A DNA stretch of 36,553 bases, from positions 1-36,553 of the forward strand of contig ONWR01000023.1 of assembly GCA_900321605.1 (NCBI GenBank), written 5' to 3'. This document shows positions 28,123 through 36,124 of this stretch, piece by piece (the first letter of the stretch is position 1; each line of letters starts with the position of its first letter). A program made the translations under genes and the position numbers. A model generated the notes under the pieces. That model was not told the DNA's origin, did no database searches, and saw only the letters and a list, made by a program, of their open reading frames with translations. Source of the stretch: an uncultured Bacteroidales bacterium. Lineage in GTDB: Bacteria > Bacteroidota > Bacteroidia > Bacteroidales > Paludibacteraceae.

Positions 28123-28830
28123 ATGAAGCAACTCTTCAAACAAAACGCAGTTTTCATTTCGCTAAGCCTGATACTCGTCGTAGTATTGGGCTTAGCCCTT
28201 TTGTATATCCCTAAAGGTGAACTGCACATCCTTTTATGCGACCGTCATACGTACGCGCGCGATATATTCTATCGGTATTACACGCAAGCAGCAGAGTGGT
28301 TTCCATACGTAGTGTGCGTGCTGCTGCTCCTTTTCAGCCGCATCGGAGACGGTGTTCTGGCAACCGCTGCGCTATCCATCTCCGGTTTGGCTACGCAGGG
28401 ACTCAAGTACCTCGTAGATACCGACCGACCCTATAAATGGTTTGAGAACAACTTCCCGGACATCACCCTTCCGCTGGTAGATGGCGTACGGATGAGTAAG
28501 TACTACTCGTTCCCCTCCGGTCATACCACCAGTTTCTTCGCGCTCGCTTTCGTGCTATGTATCATAGCCACTAAAAGTCTCTCAGCCCAGCAGTCCAACA
28601 GTGCCAACGGTCTTTCAGCGCAGCGATCTATCAGCGTAGCTATCCAGATTCTTCTTTTCATCGCTGCCGCAGTGGGAGGTTATAGCCGCATTTATTTGAG
28701 CCAACATTTCACAGAAGACGTAGCTGGAGGCATCTTGGTCGGAATTCTGATTACACTCCTCTGTTATGTCATATTTTTCCGTTTTGAGGGTCAAAAATGG
28801 TACAATTATCGCGTTTTTTCAAAAAAATGA
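28123..28830 (+). CDS. PAP2-family membrane phosphatase
   Basis: A 235-residue inner-membrane phosphatase of the PAP2 family (lipid phosphates such as undecaprenyl diphosphate or phosphatidic acid). The three motifs are present: KYLVDTDRP, PSGHT and SRIYLSQHFTEDV. There are about five to six membrane helices. Between motif 2 and motif 3 is a polar stretch (SLSAQQSNSANGLSAQRS, residues ~152-169) encoded by repetitive DNA of roughly 8-bp periodicity, probably a loop. The gene follows the 925-residue protein by 14 nt and likely shares its transcript. Substrate cannot be told from sequence; a lipid A phosphatase (LpxE/F-like) is also possible. Confidence 0.88.
   Translation: MKQLFKQNAVFISLSLILVVVLGLALLYIPKGELHILLCDRHTYARDIFYRYYTQAAEWFPYVVCVLLLLFSRIGDGVLATAALSISGLATQGLKYLVDTDRPYKWFENNFPDITLPLVDGVRMSKYYSFPSGHTTSFFALAFVLCIIATKSLSAQQSNSANGLSAQRSISVAIQILLFIAAAVGGYSRIYLSQHFTEDVAGGILVGILITLLCYVIFFRFEGQKWYNYRVFSKK
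28577..28635. repeat. Probable octad-type array inside the PAP2 gene
   Basis: GTCTCTCAGCCCAG and GTCTTTCAGCGCAG recur 33 nt apart (28577 and 28610), with CAGCAGTC, CAACAGTG and CCAACGGT between. Register is less clear than in other arrays. Confidence 0.5.
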
Positions 28831-28859
28831 GGGGTAAAATGCATTTTTTTGCCAAAAAA

Positions 28860-28891
28860 TTTGCACATGTCAAAAAAAAGCAGTACCTTTG
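28860..28891 (+). promoter_or_regulatory. Promoter for tRNA-Val
   Basis: TTTG (28860-28863), 20 nt, TACCTTTG (28884-28891). Extended form TTTGCACATGTCAAAA. The tRNA begins about 40 nt after the -7 box. Confidence 0.82.
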
Positions 28892-28931
28892 CACTCGCTT
28901 TTGAAAAACAAGGCACTCGTAACAAGCGAGA

Positions 28932-29006
28932 GGGCGTTTAGCTCAGCTGGTTTAGAGCATCTGCCTTACAAGCAGAGGGTCTGCGGTTCGAATCCGTAAA
29001 CGCCCA
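28932..29006 (+). tRNA. tRNA-Val (anticodon TAC)
   Basis: The acceptor stem GGGCGTT pairs with AACGCCC. The D arm is GCTC...GAGC, the anticodon stem TCTGC/GCAGA encloses CTTACAA with anticodon TAC, and the T arm is TGCGG-TTCGAAT-CCGTA. The discriminator is A; CCA is not encoded. Confidence 0.97.
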
Positions 29007-29010
29007 CTTA

Positions 29011-29048
29011 AAAGAAAAGGACACCACAAACGGTGTCCTTATTCTTTT
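29011..29048 (+). terminator. Terminator after tRNA-Val
   Basis: A 9-bp perfect stem AAGGACACC/GGTGTCCTT with a 6-nt loop (29017-29040), followed by ATTCTTTT. Confidence 0.88.
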
Positions 29049-29277
29049 AGAAGGCACTACGGCCTTCTCTCCGCAGACCGGTCTGGGTTCTCCGCCGCTT
29101 CGCTCTGTCGATTATTGCTCATCTGCGTTATGCTACATTCCATAATCGTCCTCGACGCTTATGGGTAGCATATACGCATATTTCACAATTTTCGAATCCG
29201 AATGTCCACTATAGTGGATGAGTGGATGAGAGGGTTAAGGGATGAGAGAAATAAATATCAATAAAAAGGGTGATTTA
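29049..29277. other. Non-coding stretch between tRNA-Val and cstA
   Basis: No convincing gene is visible. It holds a second hairpin (AGAAGGC/GCCTTCT, 29049-29068), a short palindrome CAGACCGGTCTG, a perfect 14-bp palindrome TCCACTATAGTGGA (29205-29218), and an octad array at 29215-29246. Confidence 0.6.
29215..29246. repeat. Octad array (TGGATGAG family) upstream of cstA
   Basis: TGGATGAG twice in tandem, then AGGGTTAA and GGGATGAG. The first part is almost identical to the dapA 3' end array (11529-11556), although the two sites are 18 kb apart. Confidence 0.82.
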
Positions 29278-29309
29278 TTTGCATATGTCAAAATTTTTTT
29301 GTACCTTTG
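29278..29309 (+). promoter_or_regulatory. Promoter for cstA
   Basis: TTTG (29278-29281), 20 nt, TACCTTTG (29302-29309). It has the full extended motif TTTGCATATGTCAAAA. The start codon follows after 24 nt, so the leader is short. Confidence 0.85.
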
Positions 29310-29333
29310 CAGCCAAATTAAATTAGGCTTGTT

Positions 29334-30836
29334 ATGGTCACTTTTATTATCGCTTTGATTCTGCTGGTAGTCGGGTTCTTTACTTACGGCGTATTGGTGG
29401 AGAAGATTTTTGGAGTAGAGCCGGATCGTCAGACTCCGGCGTTGAGCAAGACAGATGGCGTGGATTACGTGCCGATGGCTCCTTGGCGAATCTTCCTTGT
29501 TCAGTTTTTGAATATCGCCGGACTTGGCCCTATCTTCGGTGCAATTATGGGTATTTTCTATGGCCCGGCAGCATTCTTTTGGATCGTTTTCGGTACGATT
29601 TTCGCCGGTGGTGTACACGATTACATGTCCGGTATGCTCTCTATTCGTATGGGAGGAGAATCGCTGCCTGAGATAGTAGGAAGCCAATTAGGCAAGAGTA
29701 CCAAAATCTTCCTGCGCGTGCTCTCGTTGGTCTTGCTGATCTTGCTGACCACCACTTTCCTTAGCGGTCCTGCTACCCTGCTCCAAGGACTTGCTCCGTT
29801 AGCTACCTTCAACTATGGTATTTCGTCTATGCCTATAGCTTGGGTATTGATTATCTTCGGCTATTATGCGTTGGCAACCGTACTGCCGGTAGATAAACTC
29901 ATCGGTCGTTTCTACCCTATTTTCGGTGGCATACTGTTGTTCATGGGGCTTGGTATCATGTTCGTTATGCTCTGGAGACATAGCGCCGAAATGCCGGAGG
30001 TCTTTGATGGTCTGCACAACAGACATACCAACGGTCTGCCGCTCTTCCCGATGATGTTTGTAAGTATCGCTTGCGGCGCCATCTCCGGTTTCCACGGCAC
30101 GCAAAGTCCTATCATGGCGCGTTGCGTGACCAACGAGCGTCAAGGACGTTGGATCTTCTACGGTGCCATGGTGGCAGAAGGTATTCTCGCGCTCATATGG
30201 GCAGCCGCAGCAGGTACGTTCTTCGCCGATCCGGAGAAAGGTTTGTACGGTATTGATGGTTTGCAGGCTTTTGCCGCTGCACACCCGGGAGAGAACATAG
30301 CCGCACTCGTCGTTGACCGCGTTAGCCGCAGCTGGTTAGGTGCCATAGGCGGTATATTGGCAATCATCGGCGTCATAGCTGCTCCTATCACCAGCGGCGA
30401 CACGGCGCTTCGTTCTGCACGTCTCATCGTAGCGGACTACCTGGGTATGGACCAGAAGCCGTCGCGCAAGCGATTGCTGATTGCATTGCCGCTTTTCTTC
30501 TGCGTCTTCGGAATGATTTTTGTGGATTTCAACGTGGTATGGCGCTATTTCGCATGGACCAACCAGACGCTGGCGGTCTTCACGCTCTGGACGGGCACCG
30601 TGTGGCTCTACCGGCATGAAGCGAAGATCCATGACAACCCCTATCGTTTCGGATACCTGATAGCGCTCATTCCTGCGCTGTTCATGACGATGGTATGCAG
30701 CAGTTATATTCTCATTGCCCCGGAGGGCTTCCATTTTGCATGGCATTGGGTCTGCTATCTCTTAGCCGGTATCGTTACACTCGGCTGCTTGGTCGGCTTC
30801 CGCGTATGGGCAAGAAAGGTGAAAAGTGAAAGGTGA
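29334..30836 (+). CDS. cstA: Carbon starvation protein CstA family transporter
   Basis: A 500-residue inner-membrane protein of the CstA family, which imports peptides or pyruvate in characterised members. Family stretches include LNIAGLGPIFGAIMGI, FAGGVHDYMSGMLSIRMGG, CGAISGFHGTQSPIMAR and IAAPITSGDTALRSARL. It is shorter than E. coli CstA (about 700 residues) and fits the shorter form known from Bacteroides. It has a strong promoter of its own. The last codons and stop (RKVKSER) are encoded by a heptad array (30814-30848). The direction of transport and substrate are not visible in sequence. Confidence 0.94.
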   Translation: MVTFIIALILLVVGFFTYGVLVEKIFGVEPDRQTPALSKTDGVDYVPMAPWRIFLVQFLNIAGLGPIFGAIMGIFYGPAAFFWIVFGTIFAGGVHDYMSGMLSIRMGGESLPEIVGSQLGKSTKIFLRVLSLVLLILLTTTFLSGPATLLQGLAPLATFNYGISSMPIAWVLIIFGYYALATVLPVDKLIGRFYPIFGGILLFMGLGIMFVMLWRHSAEMPEVFDGLHNRHTNGLPLFPMMFVSIACGAISGFHGTQSPIMARCVTNERQGRWIFYGAMVAEGILALIWAAAAGTFFADPEKGLYGIDGLQAFAAAHPGENIAALVVDRVSRSWLGAIGGILAIIGVIAAPITSGDTALRSARLIVADYLGMDQKPSRKRLLIALPLFFCVFGMIFVDFNVVWRYFAWTNQTLAVFTLWTGTVWLYRHEAKIHDNPYRFGYLIALIPALFMTMVCSSYILIAPEGFHFAWHWVCYLLAGIVTLGCLVGFRVWARKVKSER

Positions 30837-30848
30837 AGGGTGAAAATA
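30814..30848. repeat. GAAAGGT heptad array at the cstA 3' end
   Basis: Five 7-bp units: GAAAGGT, GAAAAGT, GAAAGGT, GAAGGGT, GAAAATA. The cstA stop (30834-30836) is inside and the next start follows 9 nt after the array. Confidence 0.88.
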
Positions 30849-30857
30849 TAAGCTATT

Positions 30858-32183
30858 ATGAAACATTTTAACAGACTTTTTATTTTTCTATTGTTAGCAG
30901 GGACTTGCGCTACCCGAGCAGAGAACATAACGGTTACGACTACCATAACCGTTAACAACTTCCATGCTCAGAATAATCTTGTGCAACTCAATCTCCCCGG
31001 ATCGACTCAAATGGATAGCGGTTGGTTTGTATCTCAGAGTGACACCACTCGCAAAGCCCTCGTTTTTCATGCGAAGAACAAAGATTATATCAATATCTCC
31101 AAATTAGAAAGAGGCTATCACCTGTTCTTTGCACAAGTCGGAGATACGTGTTTTTTCCAACGTCTCTACAAACGCGACACCGCCATAATTAAGGAGTTGG
31201 ACATCGTTACCGAGGACGCTATCGTCGTGACTCCGCACAAGTTGCTGTTTGTCATCCGTGAAGCCGGAAAAGCCGAAGCTCCGCATGTGGACAGCCTTTG
31301 GATTGTAAATAAGGATTATCATTGTAAGGACGCGTCCATGTGTATGCGCACACACGCACAATCCGGCGACACGATTGATCTATATCCGCTCTTAGGGCAA
31401 TCGGAGAATGAGTTTCAATGTGTGGCGTGGATCAACGGCGTTGACTACTGGAGCAACAGTTTTTATTATGAGGGAGAATGCGATGCGTATAAGAATATTA
31501 TTGTTCAGTTAACCAACATCAATCCGCATCACCTCATTCTGAATATTACGGACGGCGGAGAGCCTGTGGAAGCCGACAGCTTATGGATTACGTCCACGCA
31601 CGGCAGTGCCACTTTGGAGACCATTGTCTCTCCAACTGACGGCGACACGATTGACCTTTCTCCGATGGTAAGCATGCCGGAAAGGAACTATTTAGCCTGG
31701 CTGCGTTTCGGTGATTGTGTGAAGGTGTATAGCTTCCGTTTCAACGGGAAGGAGTTCGATTATTGTCTGGAAGCCGGTATATGGTGGGTACATATAGAGA
31801 CCGACTACAATGCGCATGTTATGCAATACTACCTCCGCGATTACAACAATCAGGACATTTACGATGTTCCCGTTGACAGCGTTTGGGTAATGACTAATAA
31901 TCTCCATGAAGCTTCTGAATATGTATGCTCGCTCCATGCACTGCCCGGAGAGGACATCCATATGCAGCAGTTCGAGAATGGTTTTTATGAGTTATTCGTG
32001 CAAATAGGAGAGTGCATCCTTTCTATGCCTTTTCAAGCCTCCTCAAACAGGGAGAACGGAATCGAAGATGTTCAGATCAAAGACATTGCCCCTTCAGCCA
32101 CCAAAATTCTCCGTAACGGCAGAATCTATATTCTCCGCTACGACAAAACATATACCATCACAGGGCAAGAAACACTCCTATGA
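30858..32183 (+). CDS. Secreted protein of unknown function with repeated beta-rich segments and sorting-type tail
   Basis: A 441-residue exported protein I do not recognise. The signal peptide is [21 protein letters not shown]. The body has about three similar segments, each with a DSLWI/DSVWV strand, a GDTIDL-like turn ([21 protein letters not shown]) and an aromatic strand ending in a short FYE/FRF motif, suggesting a repeated beta-sandwich. The end [20 protein letters not shown] matches the tail on the endonuclease I protein, so surface export is likely. Its stop overlaps the engB start (ATGA). Cysteines are scattered through the protein. Confidence 0.75.
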   Translation: MKHFNRLFIFLLLAGTCATRAENITVTTTITVNNFHAQNNLVQLNLPGSTQMDSGWFVSQSDTTRKALVFHAKNKDYINISKLERGYHLFFAQVGDTCFFQRLYKRDTAIIKELDIVTEDAIVVTPHKLLFVIREAGKAEAPHVDSLWIVNKDYHCKDASMCMRTHAQSGDTIDLYPLLGQSENEFQCVAWINGVDYWSNSFYYEGECDAYKNIIVQLTNINPHHLILNITDGGEPVEADSLWITSTHGSATLETIVSPTDGDTIDLSPMVSMPERNYLAWLRFGDCVKVYSFRFNGKEFDYCLEAGIWWVHIETDYNAHVMQYYLRDYNNQDIYDVPVDSVWVMTNNLHEASEYVCSLHALPGEDIHMQQFENGFYELFVQIGECILSMPFQASSNRENGIEDVQIKDIAPSATKILRNGRIYILRYDKTYTITGQETLL

Positions 32184-32839
32184 TAAAATCTGCACAATAT
32201 ATTATCTCCTCTCCGGATGTGAAAGACTGTCCGCAAAGTCAACTGCCGGAATATGCGTTTATCGGACGCAGTAATGTGGGTAAGTCCAGTCTTATCAACA
32301 TGATTTGTCATGACCCAAAGTTGGCAAAGACGAGCCAGAAACCCGGTAAGACGCTGCTGATCAACCATTTTTTAGTCGTTAGTCGTTCGTCGTTCGTCGT
32401 TCGACCCGATTCCAATGACCAACGACCAATGACCAACGACCAGACATGGCATCTCGTGGATCTGCCCGGTTACGGATATGCGCAAGCAGGACAGAAACAA
32501 CGCGAGGCTCTCAAACGGATGATTGAGCGGTATTGTCTTCTGCGCGAACAGCTGGTTTGTCTGTTTGTGCTCATCGACTGCCGTCACGAACCGCAGAAAA
32601 TAGACTTGGAGTTCATCAACTGGTTAGGCGAGAACGGCGTGCCTTTTGCCATCGTCTTCACCAAAGGGGACAAACTCGGCAGAATGCGTCTTAAAGAGAA
32701 TGTAGAAGCCTATCAAACACGCCTTTTAGAAGACTGGGAAGAACTGCCGCCGGTCTTCGTCACCTCGTCCGAGACAGGGCTTGGCGGAGAAGAACTGACC
32801 GCGTACATAGAAGAACTGAATGAAAGCGTGCAATCTTAA
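32180..32839 (+). CDS. engB: Ribosome biogenesis GTPase EngB (YsxC/YihA)
   Basis: An essential GTPase in many bacteria that helps assemble the large ribosomal subunit. The 219-residue protein has G1 GRSNVGKS (29-36), the switch I stretch [12 protein letters not shown]3 DLPGYGYA (94-101) and G4 TKGD. Residues ~65-88 (LVVSRSSF and on to PMTNDQ) are extra relative to the usual short turn between the switch I strand and DLPG, and are encoded by an inverted pair of heptad arrays (32374-32441). The start overlaps the previous stop by four bases (ATGA). GTP-binding motifs are intact, so the insert is probably tolerated as a surface hairpin. Confidence 0.95.
   Translation: MIKSAQYIISSPDVKDCPQSQLPEYAFIGRSNVGKSSLINMICHDPKLAKTSQKPGKTLLINHFLVVSRSSFVVRPDSNDQRPMTNDQTWHLVDLPGYGYAQAGQKQREALKRMIERYCLLREQLVCLFVLIDCRHEPQKIDLEFINWLGENGVPFAIVFTKGDKLGRMRLKENVEAYQTRLLEDWEELPPVFVTSSETGLGGEELTAYIEELNESVQS
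32374..32441. repeat. Inverted pair of heptad arrays inside engB
   Basis: Left arm: AGTCGTT twice and CGTCGTT twice (32374-32401). Right arm: AATGACC and AACGACC alternating twice (32414-32441). The arms are largely reverse complementary and separated by 12 nt, so the stretch can form a long imperfect hairpin in DNA or mRNA. Confidence 0.9.
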
Positions 32840-32917
32840 AAATCGTACATTTTTTGCATCCGTAATTACTCCGACTTGCCTCCGACCAAACTCCGTAATT
32901 AACAGCACACGCACAGA

Positions 32918-35440
32918 ATGAGTAAAATCTTAAAAATAGTAAACTTTTGTCTGCTGTTCGCATGCAGCCTCTCTTGCTACGCACGTACAGCACGTGTGTA
33001 CGGATATGTGGTGGATCAGGACAATATAGGTATCGAGCTGGTCAACATAGCGGCATGGAGTAATGTACAAAGGGACGATGTACAAAGTACAAAGGAATTA
33101 CTGGGCGGCACGTCAACCAACAAAAACGGTTTCTACGAACTCGTTTTAGACGAAGCGGACACCATCACACTCATCTACTCGATGATAGGCTATACCAGTG
33201 TGCAGCAACGAATCATCGACTTCCGCGAAGTGCTGAACGTCAACGTACAGATGCTCACGGACGAGCAGGTTCTCAGCGAGATAGAGATACGCGGAATCAA
33301 GCATACCAAAGGAACTATGGATCGCATTGATGCCTCCACGACACGCGTCATGCCGGATGCTACCGGAGGATCAATAGAGAGCCTGCTTATCACTTTCGCC
33401 GGTGTAAGCCAAACCAACGAACTCAGTAGCCAGTACAACGTACGCGGCGGTTCGTTTGACGAGAACTCGGTCTATGTCAACGGCATTGAGGTGCACCGTC
33501 CTCTGCTCATCCGTAGCGGACAGCAGGAAGGACTTAGCTTCGTGAACCCCGAGATGGTGGAGAACGTCCATTTCTCGGCAGGAGGTTTCGGGGCACAGTA
33601 CGGCGATAAGATGGCTTCTGTGCTGGACATCAGCTATAAAAAACCGCAGGCTTTTGAAGCCAGCCTGAGTGCCAGCCTCCTTGGCGCAAACGTCTATGTC
33701 GGTCATGGAGACAGCACGTACTCGATGATGCACGGCTTCCGATACAAGACCAGCAAATACATGCTCGGAGGACTTTCTACTGCCGGCAATTATCAGCCCA
33801 CTTATATCGACTACCAGACGTACATCACTTGGAAAATTAGAAATTCAACATTAAAAATTAACACGCCATGGGAGATGTCATTCCTTGGTAACATCAGCCA
33901 GAACGACTACCGCTTCACGCCGGACAGCCTCTCGGAATCGTTCGGAGGACAGGACGCCAAGAACCTCACTATCTACTATGACGGAAAAGAGAAAGACAAG
34001 TTCCTGACAGCTTTCGCAGCCCTGAGCGCGAAAGGCAAAGTAAGCAACGAAGTGGAGATAGGTTTTGACCTCTCGGGTTTCTATACCAACGAGCGTGAGA
34101 ACTTCGACATCACCGGTGAATACGTGCTTTCCAATGCCCCTGCAGGTGGCAGCTCGGCAGGTAACGTTCACTCCGAACAGATCAACCCTTCGGAAGGGCA
34201 GACAGCCGTGCTCGGAACCGGTATCTTCCACCAACACGCGCGTAACACCCTTCAGGCAAGCGTCATCACCCTCGCTCATAACGGCAACTGGAAACATGGC
34301 TCCAATACCCTCACATGGGGCGTGAGCGGACAGTTCGAACTCATCAAAGACCGGATCAGCGAATGGGAATGGCGAGACAGTGCCGGTTACTCCCTGCCTG
34401 ACAACAGCAAGTCAATGGAGCTGTGGTACGCCCTGCGAGGCAACAGTGACATGCACTCCGCACGACTGCAAGCCTATGTGCAGAACGAGCATAAATGGAA
34501 CACCACCGGCGGTCAGTGGATCTTAACCGTCGGCGGACGACTCCAATGGTGGAGTTGGAACAACGAAGTGCTGCCTTCTCCCCGTGCGTCCTTGGAATGG
34601 ATACCGGGTTGGAAACGCGATTTCTGTTTCCGCGTGGCAACAGGTCTCTACTACCAAGCGCCGTTCTACAAAGAGCTGCGAGACACCATCACAGACGACC
34701 TTGGGGTGACCCGCATCCTGCTCAACAAAAACCTCAAGGCGCAACGTTCCGTGCATGTGGTTCTTGGCGGAGACTACTATTTCCGCGCATGGGGACGACC
34801 CTTCAAACTCACTGCCGAAGCCTACTATAAACACATCGACCGAATGGAGAGCTATACCGTTGATAATGTGCGCGTTCGTTACTCCGGTCAGAACGACTCC
34901 AAGGGCTATGCTGCTGGACTGGATCTCAAGCTCTACGGCGAACTGGTTCCGGGAGCAGACTCGTGGATCTCTTTCTCCACCATGACCGCACGGCAAAGAA
35001 ATCTGAACTCTGAAATCTCCAATCTGAAATCTGATTGGATACCCTCTCCGACAGAGCAACGGTGGAACTTCTCCATGCTCTTCCAAGACTACATCCCTAA
35101 GTTACCGCAACTCAAGTTCCACCTCAAGATGCAGTTTGCCGAAGGACAGCCGTTCTACGTTCCGCGCAACCAGCAAGCTTGGGGACGAATGCCGGTCTAT
35201 AAACGTATCGACTTAGGAGCCACGTATGTCTTCAACGCCCAGACAGCGAAGTTCATGCGCAAGCCCTCTGCCAAACATGTCAAACAGTGGGCATTGCAGT
35301 TCGAGGTCTTCAACCTCGTCGGTTGGAAGAACGTCAACTCCTATTTCTGGGTTGCCGATGCCTATGGTCAGCAATGGGCATCCCCGAACTACCTAACCGG
35401 CAGAAGATATAACTTCAAGGTCACGGTGGACTTACGTTAA
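32918..35440 (+). CDS. TonB-dependent outer membrane receptor with carboxypeptidase-regulatory-like N-terminal domain
   Basis: An 840-residue outer membrane transporter of the TonB-dependent type. After a signal peptide (MSKILKIVNFCLLFACSLSC) come a carboxypeptidase-regulatory-like domain (~27-110), a plug domain (~120-240; SSQYNVRGGSFDENSVYVNG, then GGFGAQYGDKMASVLDI), and a beta-barrel ending KVTVDLR. No SusD partner follows, so it is probably not a glycan SusC; uptake of a metal chelate or peptide is possible. Three parts of the protein are encoded by short repeat arrays: residues ~48-60 (SNVQRDDVQSTKE), ~306-315 (KIRNSTLKIN) and ~694-706 (RNLNSEISNLKSD). The frame is open throughout. A strong terminator follows. 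Confidence 0.9.
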   Translation: MSKILKIVNFCLLFACSLSCYARTARVYGYVVDQDNIGIELVNIAAWSNVQRDDVQSTKELLGGTSTNKNGFYELVLDEADTITLIYSMIGYTSVQQRIIDFREVLNVNVQMLTDEQVLSEIEIRGIKHTKGTMDRIDASTTRVMPDATGGSIESLLITFAGVSQTNELSSQYNVRGGSFDENSVYVNGIEVHRPLLIRSGQQEGLSFVNPEMVENVHFSAGGFGAQYGDKMASVLDISYKKPQAFEASLSASLLGANVYVGHGDSTYSMMHGFRYKTSKYMLGGLSTAGNYQPTYIDYQTYITWKIRNSTLKINTPWEMSFLGNISQNDYRFTPDSLSESFGGQDAKNLTIYYDGKEKDKFLTAFAALSAKGKVSNEVEIGFDLSGFYTNERENFDITGEYVLSNAPAGGSSAGNVHSEQINPSEGQTAVLGTGIFHQHARNTLQASVITLAHNGNWKHGSNTLTWGVSGQFELIKDRISEWEWRDSAGYSLPDNSKSMELWYALRGNSDMHSARLQAYVQNEHKWNTTGGQWILTVGGRLQWWSWNNEVLPSPRASLEWIPGWKRDFCFRVATGLYYQAPFYKELRDTITDDLGVTRILLNKNLKAQRSVHVVLGGDYYFRAWGRPFKLTAEAYYKHIDRMESYTVDNVRVRYSGQNDSKGYAAGLDLKLYGELVPGADSWISFSTMTARQRNLNSEISNLKSDWIPSPTEQRWNFSMLFQDYIPKLPQLKFHLKMQFAEGQPFYVPRNQQAWGRMPVYKRIDLGATYVFNAQTAKFMRKPSAKHVKQWALQFEVFNLVGWKNVNSYFWVADAYGQQWASPNYLTGRRYNFKVTVDLR
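33062..33095. repeat. In-frame GTACAAA-family array in the TonB receptor gene (1)
   Basis: Units AATGTAC, AAAGGGAC, GATGTAC, AAAGTAC and a partial AAAGG: same unit order and same reading frame as in ligA (8219-8252). Confidence 0.85.
33833..33860. repeat. In-frame AATTAAA-family array in the TonB receptor gene (2)
   Basis: Units AAAATTA, GAAATTC, AACATTA, AAAATTA. Related to the dapA array at 11211. Confidence 0.72.
34998..35032. repeat. In-frame GAAATCT array in the TonB receptor gene (3)
   Basis: Five 7-bp units: GAAATCT, GAACTCT, GAAATCT, CCAATCT, GAAATCT. The reverse complement is AGATTTC, the unit family seen at 16146 and 18287. Confidence 0.85.
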
Positions 35441-35445
35441 AAATC

Positions 35446-35475
35446 ACCTTTGCGCCTGCAAAGGTTTTTTTTATA
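35446..35475 (+). terminator. Terminator after the TonB receptor gene
   Basis: An 8-bp perfect stem ACCTTTGC/GCAAAGGT with a 4-nt loop (35446-35465), followed by a run of T. Confidence 0.92.
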
Positions 35476-35548
35476 TATATTCAACCTCAAAATACCGGAA
35501 AAAATGCCCATAAGCGTTAAAAAAACGGTAAATAAATTTAAACATAAC

Positions 35549-35580
35549 GAAAAGCGCCCGAGATTATCGGACGCTTTTCT
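35549..35580. terminator. Second hairpin between converging genes
   Basis: Stem GAAAAGCG and CCGA with TCGG and CGCTTTTC, broken by one mismatch, loop GATTA. T-rich on the plus side. Probably the terminator of the minus-strand gene at 35608, and possibly bidirectional. Confidence 0.65.
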
Positions 35581-35607
35581 TTTGCCCTGTTTAGAGGGTT
35601 TCGGCTT

Positions 35608-35997
35608 TTAGCCGTTGTGCTCGGCATCGTACGCCTCTTTCTCCAGCTTCCAGAGGTAGGAGCGCATGGTCTTTTTGCCGCCCGGCTGATCCTTCTGAGC
35701 TGCGAAAGCTGCTTGGTCGGCAGAGATCTTCATGAGGTCTTTCGAACGAGCAGCCACGGAAGCTGCGATAGACGAGAAACGGTTGCGGATACGAGTCTCC
35801 TCGGTGGTTACCGGAGTGGTACGATTGTACGCATCTGCGGGACGGATGAAGAGACGAGTACAATTGGGGTTCGTGGTCGGAGCCACACGGTGCGTACCGA
35901 TGAGGTAGGAACCACAAGAGTGACCATCTTTTACTTTCGGCTTAGCCAGAGAACCGGAGACATGGTCAATACCGGTTGCATACACTACTTTTCCCAT
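35608..35997 (-). CDS. Small conserved Bacteroidales protein of unknown function
   Basis: A 129-residue basic protein starting MGKVVYATGIDHVSGSLAKP, with GHSCGSYLIGTHRVAPTTNP, many Arg/Lys residues and the C-terminal QPGGKKTMRSYLWKLEKEAY. I recall similar hypothetical proteins in Bacteroidales, often next to cell-wall hydrolase-like genes, but cannot assign a function. There is no signal peptide or membrane helix. The start codon lies within an exact 51-bp tandem duplication (35956-36057), so a second copy of the first 14 codons lies just upstream and ends at a stop. The neighbours on the same strand are a small lipoprotein and a DUF5675-like gene. Confidence 0.72.
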   Translation of the reverse strand: MGKVVYATGIDHVSGSLAKPKVKDGHSCGSYLIGTHRVAPTTNPNCTRLFIRPADAYNRTTPVTTEETRIRNRFSSIAASVAARSKDLMKISADQAAFAAQKDQPGGKKTMRSYLWKLEKEAYDAEHNG

Positions 35998-36057
35998 AGC
36001 GATTTAGGAGACATGGTCAATACCGGTTGCATACACTACTTTTCCCATAGCGATTTA
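35956..36057. repeat. Exact 51-bp tandem duplication over a gene start
   Basis: 35956-36006 and 36007-36057 are identical. Each copy holds, on the minus strand, an ATG and 14 codons (MGKVVYATGIDHVS). In the upstream copy these run into TAA at 36006-36004; in the downstream copy they continue into the full gene. Confidence 0.97.
36004..36048 (-). other. 14-codon upstream ORF created by the duplication
   Basis: It encodes MGKVVYATGIDHVS and stops 6 nt before the real ATG at 35997. Both starts have the same upstream sequence, so both may be translated. It may be a neutral by-product of the duplication. Confidence 0.6.
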
Positions 36058-36062
36058 GATTT

Positions 36063-36090
36063 AATGAATAATTAATAATTAATAATGAAT
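36063..36090. repeat. AATTAAT heptad array upstream of the 35997 start
   Basis: Four 7-bp units: AATGAAT, AATTAAT, AATTAAT, AATGAAT. Confidence 0.75.
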
Positions 36091-36124
36091 ATCTCTTTTC
36101 TTTAACGCCGTAGAGATTTCGGCT

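Noticed and set aside
28932-29333. Integrated element at tRNA-Val
   Set aside because: No integrase and no second copy of the tRNA 3' end were found in the window.
32840-32917. Repeat array between engB and the receptor gene
   Set aside because: CTCCGAC-like words and CCGTAATTA occur several times but without constant spacing, so I do not count it.
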